Notes: generated by a model from the sequence alone, not told the origin. A DNA stretch of 64,000 nt from Malachius bipustulatus (GCA_910589415.1 OU342630.1:91384186-91448185), one strand, 5' to 3'. Positions 22,735 to 35,474 are shown, counted from the stretch's first letter. A program made the numbers and translations.

Positions 22735-25700
22735 ATTGCTATAATTTACAAATTAATCAATAATCATTTAAAGTTAGCATCTGCTCTACTATAGTAATAT
22801 TTTTTCCTACGATCACTATACAAAGTACCACTTTGCGCATCGTTATTTGTACGCAAACTATAAGATTTCTTACGGTTATAAAAGTGTGCGAGAAAGTGAC
22901 ATAAGGCATACCCAAAGTTCATTACCTTTTCATTAGGATTTTTCATTACCAAAGTTCATTAGTTTTGCAGTTACGACAGTGAAGTTGACATATAAAAAGC
23001 AGTGATCAATGGTCTTAACCATAGAGTAAGCACTATGTAAGATTTATAAAATAGACAATATTCGATGACAACAATAGTGATGGGTAAAACAGTACAGTCG
23101 CTTTTTAAACAGTATTTACTTTTACTATTAAATCACATATAAGTAGGTACATTATTATGCTGATTTATGTATAAGTATTATTTACTTGTGCACTCAAGAA
23201 AAAAGGGAAAAATCCAACATGGCGGTCATAAGAAAAACGAAAGTTGAGGCGGGTTGCGGAATAACAAAAGACGATTGACACCTGTCACACACGCTATCTT
23301 ATTCGTCTTAAAAAAGTGTCCGGATAATGTCACATTTTGACAACTGTCAAATTAACCGTTTCGGACTTACTTGCGAAAAACAAAATCCGCCATTTTCAGT
23401 GTTTGGCCGATATTTCCAAAATCAATTGACCGATCGTAAATCAGAAACCGGTTATGGAATGCACAAAGTTTCCCCTAAAACATTCCCCATTTAATCTCTG
23501 CTGTAAGTGCAATAGGAGCCGAGATCCCTGTATAGAGACGCGAATCTGGGACACATTGTATTATGTATTTGTTTAATAATTTCCATTAAACTGCATCATA
23601 GTTCCTGATGGACAGAAATAATAATAATTAATTCAGTAATGTTTTTGATTTAGTAGTTATTGATTGATTAGACAATTGACATAATATATTTGACATTTCT
23701 TGGTAACTAAAATATTCGATTGTAAATTTTGTAAAATTTGAATAGCGGATGTGTTGTGTCCGCCATATCCAAACACCTTCTTGCAGTATCAGCTGTTTGG
23801 ACGGTAGGTATAGTACTTCCTGATCTCTTAAATTCGCAGATTGAAAAAGTGTAACTGATAAACTTAGGCGAAGGCCTATAAGGATAAGAATCATCTGAGA
23901 AACATGATTATAGAATATAGAATGAGTAATGATACAGATATAGAACATAATTACAGTAAATGTACCCTATACAGTGAGTTTTTTTTTTAATGCAACATAG
24001 GGATTTACAAATAAAAATTTTACCTTGTGCTAATAGTGTTCCTGGAGTATAGTTATGTTTTTTTTTTGCTGGATCGTGATATACATTATTCTACACGACA
24101 TTTTGAAGGTCTGGTGCCAATGGAAACAATGATTTATGAATTCAAATGAAAAAAAGTACAATTTTTACTAATTTTCAAAACTAGTAAGCCGATGTGTTTT
24201 TTCACTGACGTCTATCAAATCTCTGAAATTTTGACTCTTTGAAGGATAGTTTGAACATTTGCTTTACATTTTTTTTTTCTTGTCTTATTAATAAATTGCT
24301 TTCTACAAGAAGTGGTGTGGTGTTGTCTTTTCTTATTCTCTTAATTTTAGCAATAATTATAAAAAAAGTAGTCTTAGTTCAAGATTTAAAACTGGTTTAA
24401 ACAACCATGTATTGTTGAAACTTGAAATGTCAGAGATTTGTTAGACATCAATGAACAAACACATCCACTATCAAGGTAACCTACCATTGAATTTTTGTGC
24501 CGGCAAGTAATAGTCGAGAAATAAGGCCTTAAAGTGTCATGTGACCGTACTAGTAGCTACCGGTTCCATCAGGTCTTTGGTCAGGGTAGGTTTTTTTTTC
24601 ATTTTACGAACATTTGAAGGAAAAAAAACCTACCCTGACCAAAGACCTGATTTACTGCAGCAATAAGTGTTTTAAAATACGCGACGACGGAGATCAAGGA
24701 TCCTGTTACACGACGATGGAGAGCGAGCTTCCTGTTCGAGTGCATAATGTTTAGGGCAAGGATGACACCTTGATACTCCCAGAGACACAAGCTATCCGAT
24801 AGTATCAGCCAAATCGCCCTATACCCATGCCGCTCATGTCAGCAATCACCTTTTTTCCTATGACGCACCGTTCTTGAGATACTCGTATTACGGGAAACCC
24901 CAAAAGTAGGACTTTTCACCCTTCCTCCGGCTCACACCAAGAGATCAGGCTACAAATAAAAAATACTACTTTATTCGTAGACATCAGGACTTTTGGTATG
25001 TTATGTTTACACCTTAAGCACCCTGAACAAGTTTCTGAACTTTACCACACCTCCTTTTGGGTCATTCCTTGACTGGACTATAATGTCAGGACAGGACCAT
25101 AATCAAGGGGGTACTCCGATGTTATAGTACCCTAGTACTTACCCGGCCCTCTCTATTAATTATACTAAAGGAAGTCAGCCAATTTTTCAAAACACATTAC
25201 TTCCGGAATTTTCATTTTATTCTGATTTATCTAAAATTTTTCAATGAAAATTATAAATAAAAGATTGGCGGGAAATTTGATTCGTTTCAGGGTTAGGATG
25301 TTAGGCAATTGGATGCTAAAGCGCCGAAAACTCCACATGTAGATTACAAGACGTTTTGGTTGAATGCTGATTCTGATTTTTGACTAATGATAATGGTCAC
25401 TTTGAAAATAAAATCTGATTTTTTCACATGTAAGTAAACTAGAAACTGTTTATAGTAAACAGATCATTGTTAAATTTTTTCCTCTGAAATTTTAAAAATT
25501 TTACACGGTCATGGATTTAGTGGGCGTGTTAACTCCATGCTCCTCCGCACTATAGCATCGGAATGATAGATTCTTACTTCTTATGATTCTAAAATAAATA
25601 TAAACAAAGCGTTTCGTTGGCTACCGTACTTTAAATTACGGTCTACCAAATTAGTATTTCAGATTTAGATAAAGAAAACAATAATAATACTAACCTGTTC

Positions 25701-25990
25701 CTTCCTCTGATCCTTGCTTTGCTTCCTGGCTTTAGCTTCTTTTCTCTTTTCCTTCACTTATGCAGTTATGCACTTGCCAGTTTGCCAATCTTCAGTCCAG
25801 TCTTGCCGTCTTGCCACTTGCACTTGCACAGAGTACAGAACAGAGTCATAGAACATAGAATAAAATTGGCAACGGCAACGGCAGTTTTGTTACTTTTGTT
25901 GTTGTTGCTATCGCCCAAGCGGCTGGTGCAGGGTGCTGGTCTGGGACTGGACCACGACCACGATACCACAAACCCTGTGGTACGATACTT
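22735..25990. other. Intergenic upstream of PRMT5; no gene recognised
   Basis: No conserved coding region could be found. At 23217-23250 there is a lone copy of the AACATGGCGGTCATAAGAAA core shared with the foldback group, and at 24569-24650 a short hairpin. A leucine-rich open frame near 25719-26066 has no recognisable domain and runs into a MITE, so I do not call it a gene. Confidence 0.4.
24569..24650. repeat. 82-bp hairpin with ~31-bp arms
   Basis: TCAGGTCTTTGGTCAGGGTA (from 24569) is matched by its reverse complement TACCCTGACCAAAGACCTGA ending at 24650. Runs of T and A extend both arms, and about 20 bp separate them. It may be a tiny MITE or an inversion scar. Confidence 0.8.
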
Positions 25991-25997
25991 AGGCCAG

Positions 25998-26590
25998 CAC
26001 GATACACATATACACGCACACGGTATGCCGATTGCTGTTACTATTTTGGTAATTACTGCGCAATGACGTCATGTGGTTTTATTTTGACTTAAAGTTTTAA
26101 CAAATACCTTAAAATATTGCGTATTTGGTATTAATCGCGGCGAGATTGTTTATAAAATAAATGTCAAATGATATTGCTTCCATCCTTTTTGCTTGTGTTT
26201 TTCTTTGTGCTAGATTTATTATAGAAAAATCTTTAATTTTTTTTCGAAAAAAGTAAAATAAAATTTTTACAATTTTTTCAAATGTTATTGATTTTTGATT
26301 TTCATGATTTTTTTTGTACCAAACGACAAAAAACAATATGGCGTCTATAAGAAAAACAAAAGTTGACTATGAAAACTCTAAGATTAAGTTGTCCTGGAAA
26401 ATTTTTAAAACATTAAATGGATAGCTGTTGCCGACTTATGCAAGCCTACAAAGAATTATCTATTTATTCTTAACAATAAAAAAGATATGAGCAATCTCAT
26501 GTGTAATATTTGATCCACGTGACGTCACGAGACCGGAACGCAGCCTGCGCGTCATCGTCTATCGGCATACCGTGTATATGTGTATCGTGG
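25998..26590 (-). mobile_element. MITE family A, copy 2 (inverted)
   Basis: The extended inverted repeats read CACGATACACATATACACG, then CGGTATGCCGAT, at both ends. TGACGTCA occurs near each end (about 26063 and 26520). The interior is the reverse complement of copies 1 and 3, including CAATATGGCGTCTATAAG in the core. Only about 40 bp separates it from copy 3, which lies head to head. Confidence 0.8.
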
Positions 26591-26631
26591 TCTGGACTGG
26601 AGGTCTGATACTGTAAAGTGTAAAGTTGTAA

Positions 26632-27202
26632 ACCACGATACGCATATTATAATTATATACATCGGTATGCCGATAGACGATGACGCGCAGGCTGCGTTCA
26701 GGTCTTGTGACGTTACGTGGTGCTAAGACTACACCATGAGATTTCTCATATCTTTTTTATTGTCAGGAATAAATAAATAATTCTTTGTAGGCTTGCATAA
26801 GTCGGCAACAGCTATCCATTTAACGTTTTAAAAATTTTCAAGGCCAACTAAATCTCAGAGTTTTCATTATCAACTTTTGTTTTTCTTATAGCCGCCATAT
26901 TGTGTTTTATGTCGTTTGGTACCAAAAAAAATCATGAAAATCAAAAATCAATAACATTAATTTTTTTTTTTTAATTTCATTTTACTTTTTTCGAAAAAAA
27001 ATAAAGATTTTTCTATAATAGATCTAGCAAAAAGAAAACCACAAGCAAAAATGGATGGAAGCAATATAATTTGACATTTATTTTATAAACAACCTCGTCG
27101 CGAATTATACTTTAAGTCAAAATAAAACCACATGACGTCATTGCGCAGTGTAATAACCAAAATAGTAACAGTAATCGGCATACCGTGTATGTGTATCGTG
27201 GT
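26632..27202 (+). mobile_element. MITE family A, copy 3
   Basis: It begins ACCACGATACGCATATTA and CGGTATGCCGATAGACGATG, and ends CGGCATACCGTGTATGTG then TATCGTGGT. Left CRE-like site mutated (TGACGTTA, about 26709); right site intact (about 27134). The core TTTTTCTTATAGCCGCCATA lies at about 26880. Non-coding. Confidence 0.8.
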
Positions 27203-28055
27203 ATAAACTAGCATTGATTTAAAATGTCAATTTAATTGAACGAAACGTCAATCTGTCGTTGGCTTGTTTTCTAAAAAATAAATCACAATTAAATATTGCA
27301 GTTTACTTGTACGTGAATTATATTCTCATGCTTAAATCTGAATTTATGTACCTAATCAGATGCAGATGAATTATTTACGTGTGTACATTCCTAAATACTT
27401 CAACGAAAGTGATAATTTCGATTACGTAATACCAAATGAGCTAAAATATTAATACCGGACACTTCCTCTCAAAATCTGCGACAATTTTTACAGCACCCTC
27501 ATGCAGGAGTTGGTGTCACTAGGCTGTTTTTAAATTCAAAGTTAGGTAACTTTCAAAGAAAATTAACTAGAGAGGAGTTATAGGGTCGTATGCTAGAAAA
27601 TCTCATTTGGCGTTGTTAACGTAACAACGATGTCAATCTGATGTTGTTAAAATCAATTCGGTATGCTAGAAAGAAATATTCATGATTTGACACTGCTGTT
27701 AGGTAACATCATCATGTTAAAAATGTAACATGAACAATAGCGGCAACGTTGTATATTCGCTGATTACAGGCTAAGAACAATTCACGAGATAGATCGAAGC
27801 CGAACCGAAGTTCAATTTCGTAATTAATCGGCGATCCGAGATAGTCGTGGCTGATTTTGGTTTCGCGTTGTTAGATGTTGGTTAGTGCCTACTGAACGCA
27901 TGCGCATGATCTAGATAACACGAAACTCAACGTCATTTCCATCCGATCCGCAATAAAAAACGTAAACGTTTCAAAGTAGTAAACATCAAGAAGGAAAAAC
28001 AATTTAATTAAATAACATTTCCACCAACCCAGCTTGGTGTGCCCATGATTAAATG
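27203..28055. other. No gene recognised
   Basis: The first 60 bp resemble, in inverted orientation, 7790-7860 (AATTGAACGAAACGTCAATC). A phrase GGTATGCTAGAAA or CGTATGCTAGAAA occurs twice (about 27588 and 27661). No coding region is supported. Confidence 0.35.

Positions 28056-28083
<28 letters not shown>
28056..28083. repeat. (TTTA)n microsatellite
   Basis: About seven units of TTTA or ATTT in a row. It could be the A-rich tail of an old minus-strand retroelement, but no clear target duplication was found. Confidence 0.8.
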
Positions 28084-28087
<4 letters not shown>

Positions 28088-28316
28088 AATTTTATTCTGA
28101 ATCTAAATGAAAAATAAATATCAAGCAAGAAAAATAATAAATATTTCCCTATTTACTCCGCCCATGGTACGGTGTGTTTCTACAGTTACTACTTTCTGGA
28201 AGAAAAATTTTGGAAATTCAAGATCTGATGCCCACCAGGTACCTACCTATTCAATTTTGAAATTAAGATCTTGTATAATAGAAGGGGTTATCAAATGCTT
28301 TAAACTGAAATTATAG

Positions 28317-30217
28317 TATATATATATATTCGTTTGAAATTACAAATTGCAGTCTTACGATTAACATGTTGTTTAGTTTATTAAATTACATATGATTGGT
28401 TTCGTCGATCATGGGGAAAAGAACGATCTGTAGGATATTCTGATGCGATGTTGACATCATGGTGAAGCATTTGCTTTGAGAGATATAGTCTAGGGAAAAC
28501 CCCATTAAAAAACCTAGACACACCATCCTGTTGAGATTGGTTTGAAGTATTCCAATCATTTTGCCCTTCTGAGGTTATCTGGCTGTTAATGTAGATTTTG
28601 TTTACAAGAGCTTCAAATTCTGTAACCAGTCTATTGTTTCGGTGGAAATTTTATGAATTGCTTGAAAACCTCCAGAAAATTTGGTTAAAGGACATTCATT
28701 GACAATGTGATTGATGGATTCTTCAGGATGTCCGCAAATACAGGAAGCGCTTGGTATTAAATTCCATTTATGTAACATTGAATTACATCTACCGTGTCCT
28801 GTTCTTAAGCGATTTACTTGTACCCAGACTTTCCTTCTGATTTCAAAACCGTTGACTAATGATGAAGGATCTTCGATTAAAGTGTTGTTGAATAAAGAAA
28901 CACTTTTATTTCGCCAATCATTTCTCCATTCATCTTCAATTTTAAATGGTCGATCCAGGTATGTTTCTAGCCACACAGGTCTTCTTGATTTTAATCTCGT
29001 TGTTGGAAGATTATTCAGGTCCGATGTTATTGAAAAATCATCTGGAAATGTTCGGTATTTATTCATGATTTTATGTGTTGCTTGTTGTCTTCGGAGATTA
29101 GATGGAGCAATATTTGACAAAACAGGTAACCAAGGGATCGGAGTTGAGGAAATTGTTCCAGTAATAATTCGTAATGTTTGGTTCAGTTGAATATCCACTT
29201 TTGATTGATGTACACTGTTGAGCCATACGGGTGCACAATATTCCGCTGTTGAATAAACAAGTGCAAGAGCTGATGTGCGAATTGTTTTTGCATTGGCTCC
29301 CCAAGTTGTTCCAGCAAGTTTGTATAGAATATTATTCCTTGTTTTTAATTTTTGTTTCACTTTTTCTAAGTGTTGATTATAGGTTAAAGATATATCCAAA
29401 GTCACACCAAGATATTTTGGATTGAAATTATGATTCAGTGACGATCCGTTGAAAGTTATATTTAGCTTTTTAGATTTTTGGTGGTTATTGAGATGGAAAC
29501 ATGTAACTTCTGTTTTTGAAGAGTTTAAGCAAAGACGCCATTTCTTAAAGTAATCATTCATGATTTTCAAATCAGAGCACAGCGTTTCTTCTAATAAATT
29601 AAATTCGCTGTTTTGGTAAGTTAAAATAATGTCATCGGCATATATGAATTTTCTAGATTTGGTTGCAGGCATATCACTAATGTAAATATTGAATAGCAGT
29701 GGAGATAAAACAGAACCTTGTGGGAGACCATTATTTAAGATTCTGTATTTACTGCTCTTTTCGTTTACGAAAACTTTTATTTTTCGGTCTGATAGCATAT
29801 TTTCCAATAGATTCATAATCGTCTTACAACCAATGGTTTTATATAATTTATGTAAGAGACCTTCTTTCCACACAGTGTCGTATGCTGCAGATAGATCTAG
29901 GAAGACTGCTCCTGTTTTTAATTTTCTTTGAAAGCCACATTCAATGTGGGTTGTCAACGCCAAAACTTGGTCACATGTATTTCTGTTTGGCCGAAATCCA
30001 CCTTGTTCAATAAGTAATTTTTCATCAACAATTGGTAATAGACGATTGTATAAAAGTTTTTCCAGTACTTTATAAGTGATACTAAGCAAAGCAATAGGTC
30101 TGTAGCTTGAAGAGTCATCATTTGGTTTCCCAGGCTTTAGAATTGCGCTAATTTTTGCTTTTTTGAAATCTTCAGGTAGTCGACCTGAAACCAGAATGTA
30201 AAATAAAATTTCATACC
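28317..30217 (-). mobile_element. 5'-truncated non-LTR retrotransposon
   Basis: On the minus strand a long reverse transcriptase frame is followed by about 285 bp of 3' untranslated sequence ending in an (AT)n run near 28317-28331, in the manner of elements with microsatellite tails. The 5' end breaks off near 30217, beside a 30-bp palindrome with ACCTATCTAGTAT arms. Loss of the 5' part, including the endonuclease, is typical of incomplete target-primed insertion. Confidence 0.8.
28602..30217 (-). CDS. Non-LTR retrotransposon reverse transcriptase (ORF2 C-terminal part)
   Basis: An uninterrupted frame of about 535 codons with no initiator. In order it shows GRLPEDFKKAKI and SSYRPIAL; GFRPNRNTCDQV; motif A in FLDLSAAYDTVW; LPQGSVLSPLLFN; the catalytic YADD in FIYADDIIL; the SKTEVTCFHLN and KYLGVTLD blocks; and a thumb region. 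Near the end is a cysteine-histidine cluster CICGHPEESINHIVNEC, common at the C terminus of insect jockey/CR1-type ORF2 proteins. The endonuclease domain is absent. The frame has no stop or shift, so the copy is young. Exact clade not decided. It stands alone between intergenic repeats and has no relation to host genes. Confidence 0.88.
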
Positions 30218-30861
30218 TATCTAGTATGAAAATACTAGATAGGTACCTGCTTGGTTAATTTTTAATTCTCTACATTTTTATCAAAAGACAAAAGTATAGA
30301 TAAACTTTTTGCACTCTTATAAAATCGCGTTTTGCATGGTTATCTCGTAATTAATTTTGGATGATGGACTTACACCACGAAAACGTATTTGTGAAAATCA
30401 ATTTTATTTAAAATAATAATTTTCAGTTCACAGAAATGATTTTATTCATACTTATCGGTTTCAATAAGTAGTATAGGCGGTGAAACTAAAGTTTCTCATT
30501 TATTTATTTGACTTTTTATTTATTTTGAAAAATTTATCTTCGGTTGACACTTTTCAAAGGGGTGTATCTTGAAAAGGGTGCCTTTTTGGACATAAATATT
30601 TCGGTTAAATCGGTATATTTTTAAGTCAGAAATCTGTGGTTGTTCTAGGTCCATGCATGGAATATTGGATCATCCTGTATTTCTGCCAAAGGGAATTAAC
30701 CAACAGCCTACACTGATGGCACCTACCTAATATCTTAGGCGCCTTATCTGCATAAGTGCATAATTCATAACATCATAACTTATGGTAATTCGCTATGGCT
30801 TGGCATATTAGGTAGGTACACACACCTACCCACAAGAGAATAATTTACATGCAGACAATAT

Positions 30862-32248
30862 CGACGCCGTCACGACAAAAAGGCGTAAGTGCCAAAATTT
30901 GTAAAATTGCGTTATGGTATCTACTTGAAGAGGAAAATACGCCCAATCGACTAACACGACTGCTATAACCGCCATAAATTCGTATCGTGAAATATCCCAG
31001 TTCAAACTTGTGTAACCGACAATCTGCAAAAATTTTTAAGTGCGGATGAGAACCGGTAAGCGACAAGTGACGCACTAAACGCATGGTGTTTGTAGCCGTT
31101 ACGCCTTTAACGAATTGTGAATAATTTATAACTATGATAAGTAATATAATAATAGTACTACTTTATTTTAAAGAAATGAATGAAGAAATACTAGCTTCTA
31201 GTCGTTTTCCTTAATAATCAAAGAGAGAAATTGAGAAAAAAGATATTTGTCGCTTAAGCCTTTTTGATGTTTTATTTTAAGAAGGCGTAAACGACATTTT
31301 CCTGTGCATTATCAATGAATTTTCAATTGACTGTTTTTACTTTAATTATGATCTATTGAGGGAAAACTAACTATCTCATCATAAAACCTCTTAATTATGT
31401 ACCAAAAACACTCATACTATTTAAATCTACATCGTGATTTATTTTAATAATGCTGTATTAAAAAAATGTTTCTGAATAGTGCTTACGCCTTTTTCAGAAA
31501 ATGGAAACTCGCGGGCGAAGAATTTTGAATTTGGTTTTGAAAGAAGAGACAACGAATCTCGTTACAAATAATTATCCTAATAATATTGAAGATAATAACA
31601 TCGATCACTTATTAAATGAGGCTTTATTAAATGATATAGTTTTCCTGGATCAATGCGAAACCGTTGATACAAAAATCAATTGTGTTCAGTGTATCCACTG
31701 ATTTTTATAAATTTTTGTATGCTATAGGTATTATTTTTTAGAGTTATCAAATTTTAGTTTTAGTTTTTTGAACTTATATGAATTTCGAGTTTATGAAGAA
31801 TAGTTATTGTTTTGTTATTTTATCTTTGTTATGTTTATCATTAAAAAATACGAAACATCGTGGCTTTCAATTTTCATAACTTTTGTTGGATTTTACTTTA
31901 TCGCAAAAAAACACAGTAGAAAGACCTAAATCGGTGTCAAAAATATGAGGACGTAAGCTCCAATCAAAATAAAAAAATGTGCAGTTGCAAAGACGTAAGT
32001 ACCCTCAAAAAGGCGTATTCACCAGCGCTAAAATTTAAAAAAGGCTTAAGCGACATTTATTTAAATAAAATAAACATTGTAAAAATTAAACGTCATTGTT
32101 TATCAAAATAAATTATCTGCTTAAACAATCTGTTCACTAGTAAAAAAATTTTAGCTTCAACGTGAAGATTTCACCCTATAAACGGTTTTTTGCTTCTCCT
32201 GTAAAATTTTATGTTTGCCGCTTACGCCTTTTTGTCGTGACGGCGTCG
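30862..32248. mobile_element. 1.39-kb TIR element with internal GGCGTAAG repeats
   Basis: The ends match over more than 25 bp: CGACGCCGTCACGACAAAAA followed by GGCGTAAG. ATAT flanks both sides (30858-30861, 32249-32252), a 4-bp duplication. AAGGCGTAAGC-type words recur inside both ends (about 31104, 31250, 31283, 31487, 32000, 32020, 32041). A 66-codon open frame sits in the middle. It is probably a deletion derivative of a larger element, perhaps related to the CTGCCGTG group. Confidence 0.75.
31501..31701 (+). CDS. Short open frame inside the TIR element (66 aa), possible transposon remnant
   Basis: It starts METRGRRILNLVLKEE, and the middle is acidic and asparagine-rich. It ends shortly after two cysteines (CVQC). 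No domain is recognised. It lies centrally in the TIR element, directly downstream of a TTTTTCAG tract that could be a splice acceptor. It may be the surviving N-terminal exon of a transposase gene. It could also be chance. Confidence 0.25.
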   Translation: METRGRRILNLVLKEETTNLVTNNYPNNIEDNNIDHLLNEALLNDIVFLDQCETVDTKINCVQCIH

Positions 32249-32259
32249 ATATTATAACA

Positions 32260-33150
32260 GCAGTTTTTTTTATAGTTCGTGTTCACAGACTCTCGGGTGA
32301 GTCATTAGGTGTAATAATTGTGAGTGGTCGATATTCTACTAACGGATAGAAGGGATTATTTTTAAGTATAAAAGACCTTCCCTATGAAGAAATAATGTCC
32401 TCACTGCTCGCTATTGAACTTCACTGGTTGAATAAGCTCACAATTTTTTTGTCCCCGATAATGTATTGATTAGAAATCGGAAACAGAGATGATTGTTGCC
32501 ATAGTGATAAATTTGTTGGCATTTCTCTCATGACGTTTGTCACTTTAATAGTTTTTGGTACCTGTGTTATTAAGAATTCAGGAAAATGGCAAAAAAAAGA
32601 TAGGCGGGAATCAAACATGATTTTATTATGCAAACCAAACAGAAAAGTCATAGTCAAAATTAAACATTAATAACGATAGAAATATCATTTCTATCAGCTT
32701 GATGAGGACTAATGTCCATATTATTTCGGATTCCCTTAGCTATATTTTGGATCATTTGGAGGAGTTGGGAACACTTCGCTCACAAAAAATAATAATTTGG
32801 AGATATTTGACTTTAAAGATTTATAAATAAATAAATTTATATCAAATAATAACTCGTACTATACCGGCACAAATCAAAAGTGTCACTATTGTACGTACAC
32901 AAGAAGACATCCTCCTACAAAGTCAGTGGCATACTGAAAATATGCATTGGTCCGACTTAGAAGCACAAATTGTTAATGCTTTAGTGACAAATTCGCCATA
33001 TCGGGAAATCTATGATACCTAATTTTGTGCCAGTCTTGTTGCAAGGAAGGGTATTAAATTTAACATTTGATGCAACAGTTAGTGCGATTTTAAGGATTTT
33101 TGAGTTGTGTCACTATTGCAGCCGGTGAGCGATTTATTTATTCAGAGACT
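32260..33150. other. No gene recognised
   Basis: AT-rich sequence between the TIR element and the mariner-like remnant. Short open frames here have no recognisable motif. Confidence 0.35.
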
Positions 33151-33159
33151 AAACAAACT

Positions 33160-33720
33160 AATTTATTGTTTCATGTGCCCCATGAAAAAATCCAAAAGAT
33201 TCAAATTGGAACTCCTAGGTCCGGCACGTCCAAGCCACCGCTCTGGAAAATGTTCATCCAGCCACGCTCTGGCAATCAAGCCATTACGCGGTGATGCACC
33301 GTCTTGTTGGTACCAAATATCCATCCGCTCATTCAGTGGAACATCGTCCAAAAACTCACGAATTCCCCCCGGATTAAAAGATTGAAATATCTTGACGCAG
33401 TAAGACTATCGGGCAATATTTCTATCCTGCTCAAACATTTACGTTGAATTATTCTTGGAATTTTTTCAGCTTTATTGCACGTGGATTATCGATGAACGCA
33501 CACACATGACTATTGCGCGAGCTGTTTATTCCATCTCTGGTAAACTGTACCTCATCTGTACGTCCACATTACATTTTCGAGAAAACTCTGATTTTGGTTC
33601 ACCTTCTCAAAAATCCACTAGAACATCACCTGTCTAGTAGGAAGGAAACCACCGGGATTGAGACTTTTTACGAGTTTGAAATGATATGGATGCTCTAATT
33701 TCAAAGTTCGCGCAACAAAG
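33160..33720 (-). pseudogene. IS630/Tc1/mariner-type transposase remnant
   Basis: The minus-strand frame (33351-33163) contains DIWYQQDGASPR, LDEHFPERWLGR and LLDFFMGHMK. These are hallmarks of DDE_3 transposases common in insects, with the QQDGA aspartate in place. The usual RSPDLTPLDFF block reads RSSNLNLLDFF, so an expected acidic residue is asparagine. Upstream, FTRDGI-like and HVCAFIDNPRA-like stretches lie in shifted frames with stops, up to about 33720, and weaker similarity may continue to 33990. Dead copy; no terminal repeats located. Confidence 0.75.
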
Positions 33721-34450
33721 CTTTGCGATAAAGCTGAGCAATTCGGCGAGTACTAGAGTCGCCCGATCATCTTCAACAGCTTCAATCATGGCGATCTCAT
33801 TCGAAACTTTTTCTACATCAGCTTGAAGGCCTCCATTATTCTTAGGAGTGGCACTGCCGGTGCCGGTCTAGCAAAGCCTCCGATAGGGCTTTGCAAAAAC
33901 TCTCACAGAGGGTTGACGACTCTCCGGGAACTTTCGATGATATTCGCTAGCTGCCTCTTCACCATTACCATCACTAAACCCATAAATAACTACTATTTGG
34001 TATATTCTAGTGAGTTTATAGTAACTGTACAATTTTTGTAAATCTCGTTTTTATAAGAAAATGTCAAATTATCTGATTATGTAAATCGCAGTTGATAATT
34101 AAAAACTATAAAAATGACAAACATCATAAATGCCAACAGTGATTTATCACCACTGCAACAATCATCAACAAGTATTTCCGATTTCTAATCATAAACAGTC
34201 AGGGACAAAAAAATTGGTGAGCTTCAACCTCTTGTAGGTCTTTTAGGAAGAAAATAGTTCAAATGGCGGGGATATTCAAAATATTTATAGATATGATGCA
34301 TATATTTCTCAGAAATTTAAAATTTTCGATTTTCAACACGCTCTTATCTTTCAAGATTAGTGCGCGAAATTCTGCAATCTTGTAGGTAGAACTGATAGAA
34401 GATTTCGCAATTATTTTAAAAGAATTTCCAAATGACTCGTGACAATATAA

Positions 34451-35474
34451 CAGGGTGTCTCGCTATAAGGTAGGTACCACCAACGCTCTATCACAGATTC
34501 CCGAGTACAAATTCTGATTTAACTGAAATTATCTTCTTATGTCCAAAAAGTCACCCTTTTTAAGATACAGCCCTAAAAGGTGGTAAAACAAAAACACGTT
34601 TTCCAGGATAAGTCAAAAATGGATTTATTGAGAAACTATACTATTGTAAAAAGCAGTAAACTGACCTAGTTTTACAAACATTGACATACAGGTTGTTCCT
34701 GTTTTTGATGTCTCGCCTCACTTCTTACTCGAGAACTTTTTTATCCGCGCGCCACTGATTATTCAAAGGCTTAAGTATTACTAAAATTTTTGCTTTCTTA
34801 TAAAAGTTTGGCATCTTTGGTTGAACCTATGGTTTTCGCAGAATCATTTCTTAATAATGGGCTTACACCAAGAAAACGTGTGTATACCTTTTTTACTTAT
34901 TTTAGAAAATAAGTATTAAGATCTTGAAAAGGGGGCCATTTTAGACATAAATAATTGCGGTTAAATCGGCATATTCTTCCCAGGAATCTGTGGGGAACGT
35001 TGTTATTAAAATTAATATTTAAATCAAAAAAAGATACGATACACAAAAATAAGTTTTCAAGGAATAATTACTGGAAAACGATGCAAGATAAACTAAAAAA
35101 AGCAAAAAGTTTAGTAATACCTACTTTAGCCTGTTGATAAGAAATACAGAATCAATCAGTGGCGTGCGGATAAAAAAGTTCTGGACTATAATAGGCGTGA
35201 CATCAAAAACAGGAGTAGGTATGTCAATGTTTGTAAAACTATATAGGTCAGGTCAGTTTACTGGTTTTAAAAATATAAGTAGTTTAGTAGGCGGTGCAAT
35301 TTGGAAGTTTCTGTCAATCCATTGTTGACTTATCCTGAAAAATGTGTTTTTGTTTTACCCCCTTTTAAGGGCTGTATCTTGAAAAGGGTGCCTTTTCGGA
35401 CATGGATAATTTCGGTTACATCGGCATATTTTTAAGTACTCGTTGATCTGTGGTAAAGCGTTGGCGGTACCCTG
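34451..35474. repeat. ~1-kb imperfect palindrome with CAGGGT ends
   Basis: The left end is CAGGGTGTCTCGCTATAAGG and the right end reads GGCGGTACCCTG. The arms pair through ACCAACGCTCTATCACAGAT and its partner ATCTGTGGTAAAGCGTTGG, and further through a block at about 34545-34630 (AAGATACAGCCCTAAAAGG) matched at about 35340-35400. A similar block occurs at 30560-30680. Non-coding. Confidence 0.65.

Noticed and set aside
25719..26066. Leucine-rich 115-aa open frame that could pass for a signal peptide or membrane protein
   Set aside because: It ends inside a MITE, has no domain, and the low-complexity leucine run is the only notable part.
28711..29931. Several plus-strand open frames
   Set aside because: Antisense shadows of the reverse transcriptase frame.
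33100..33385. Plus-strand frames opposite the mariner-like remnant
   Set aside because: The minus strand carries the recognisable transposase motifs; these are shadows.
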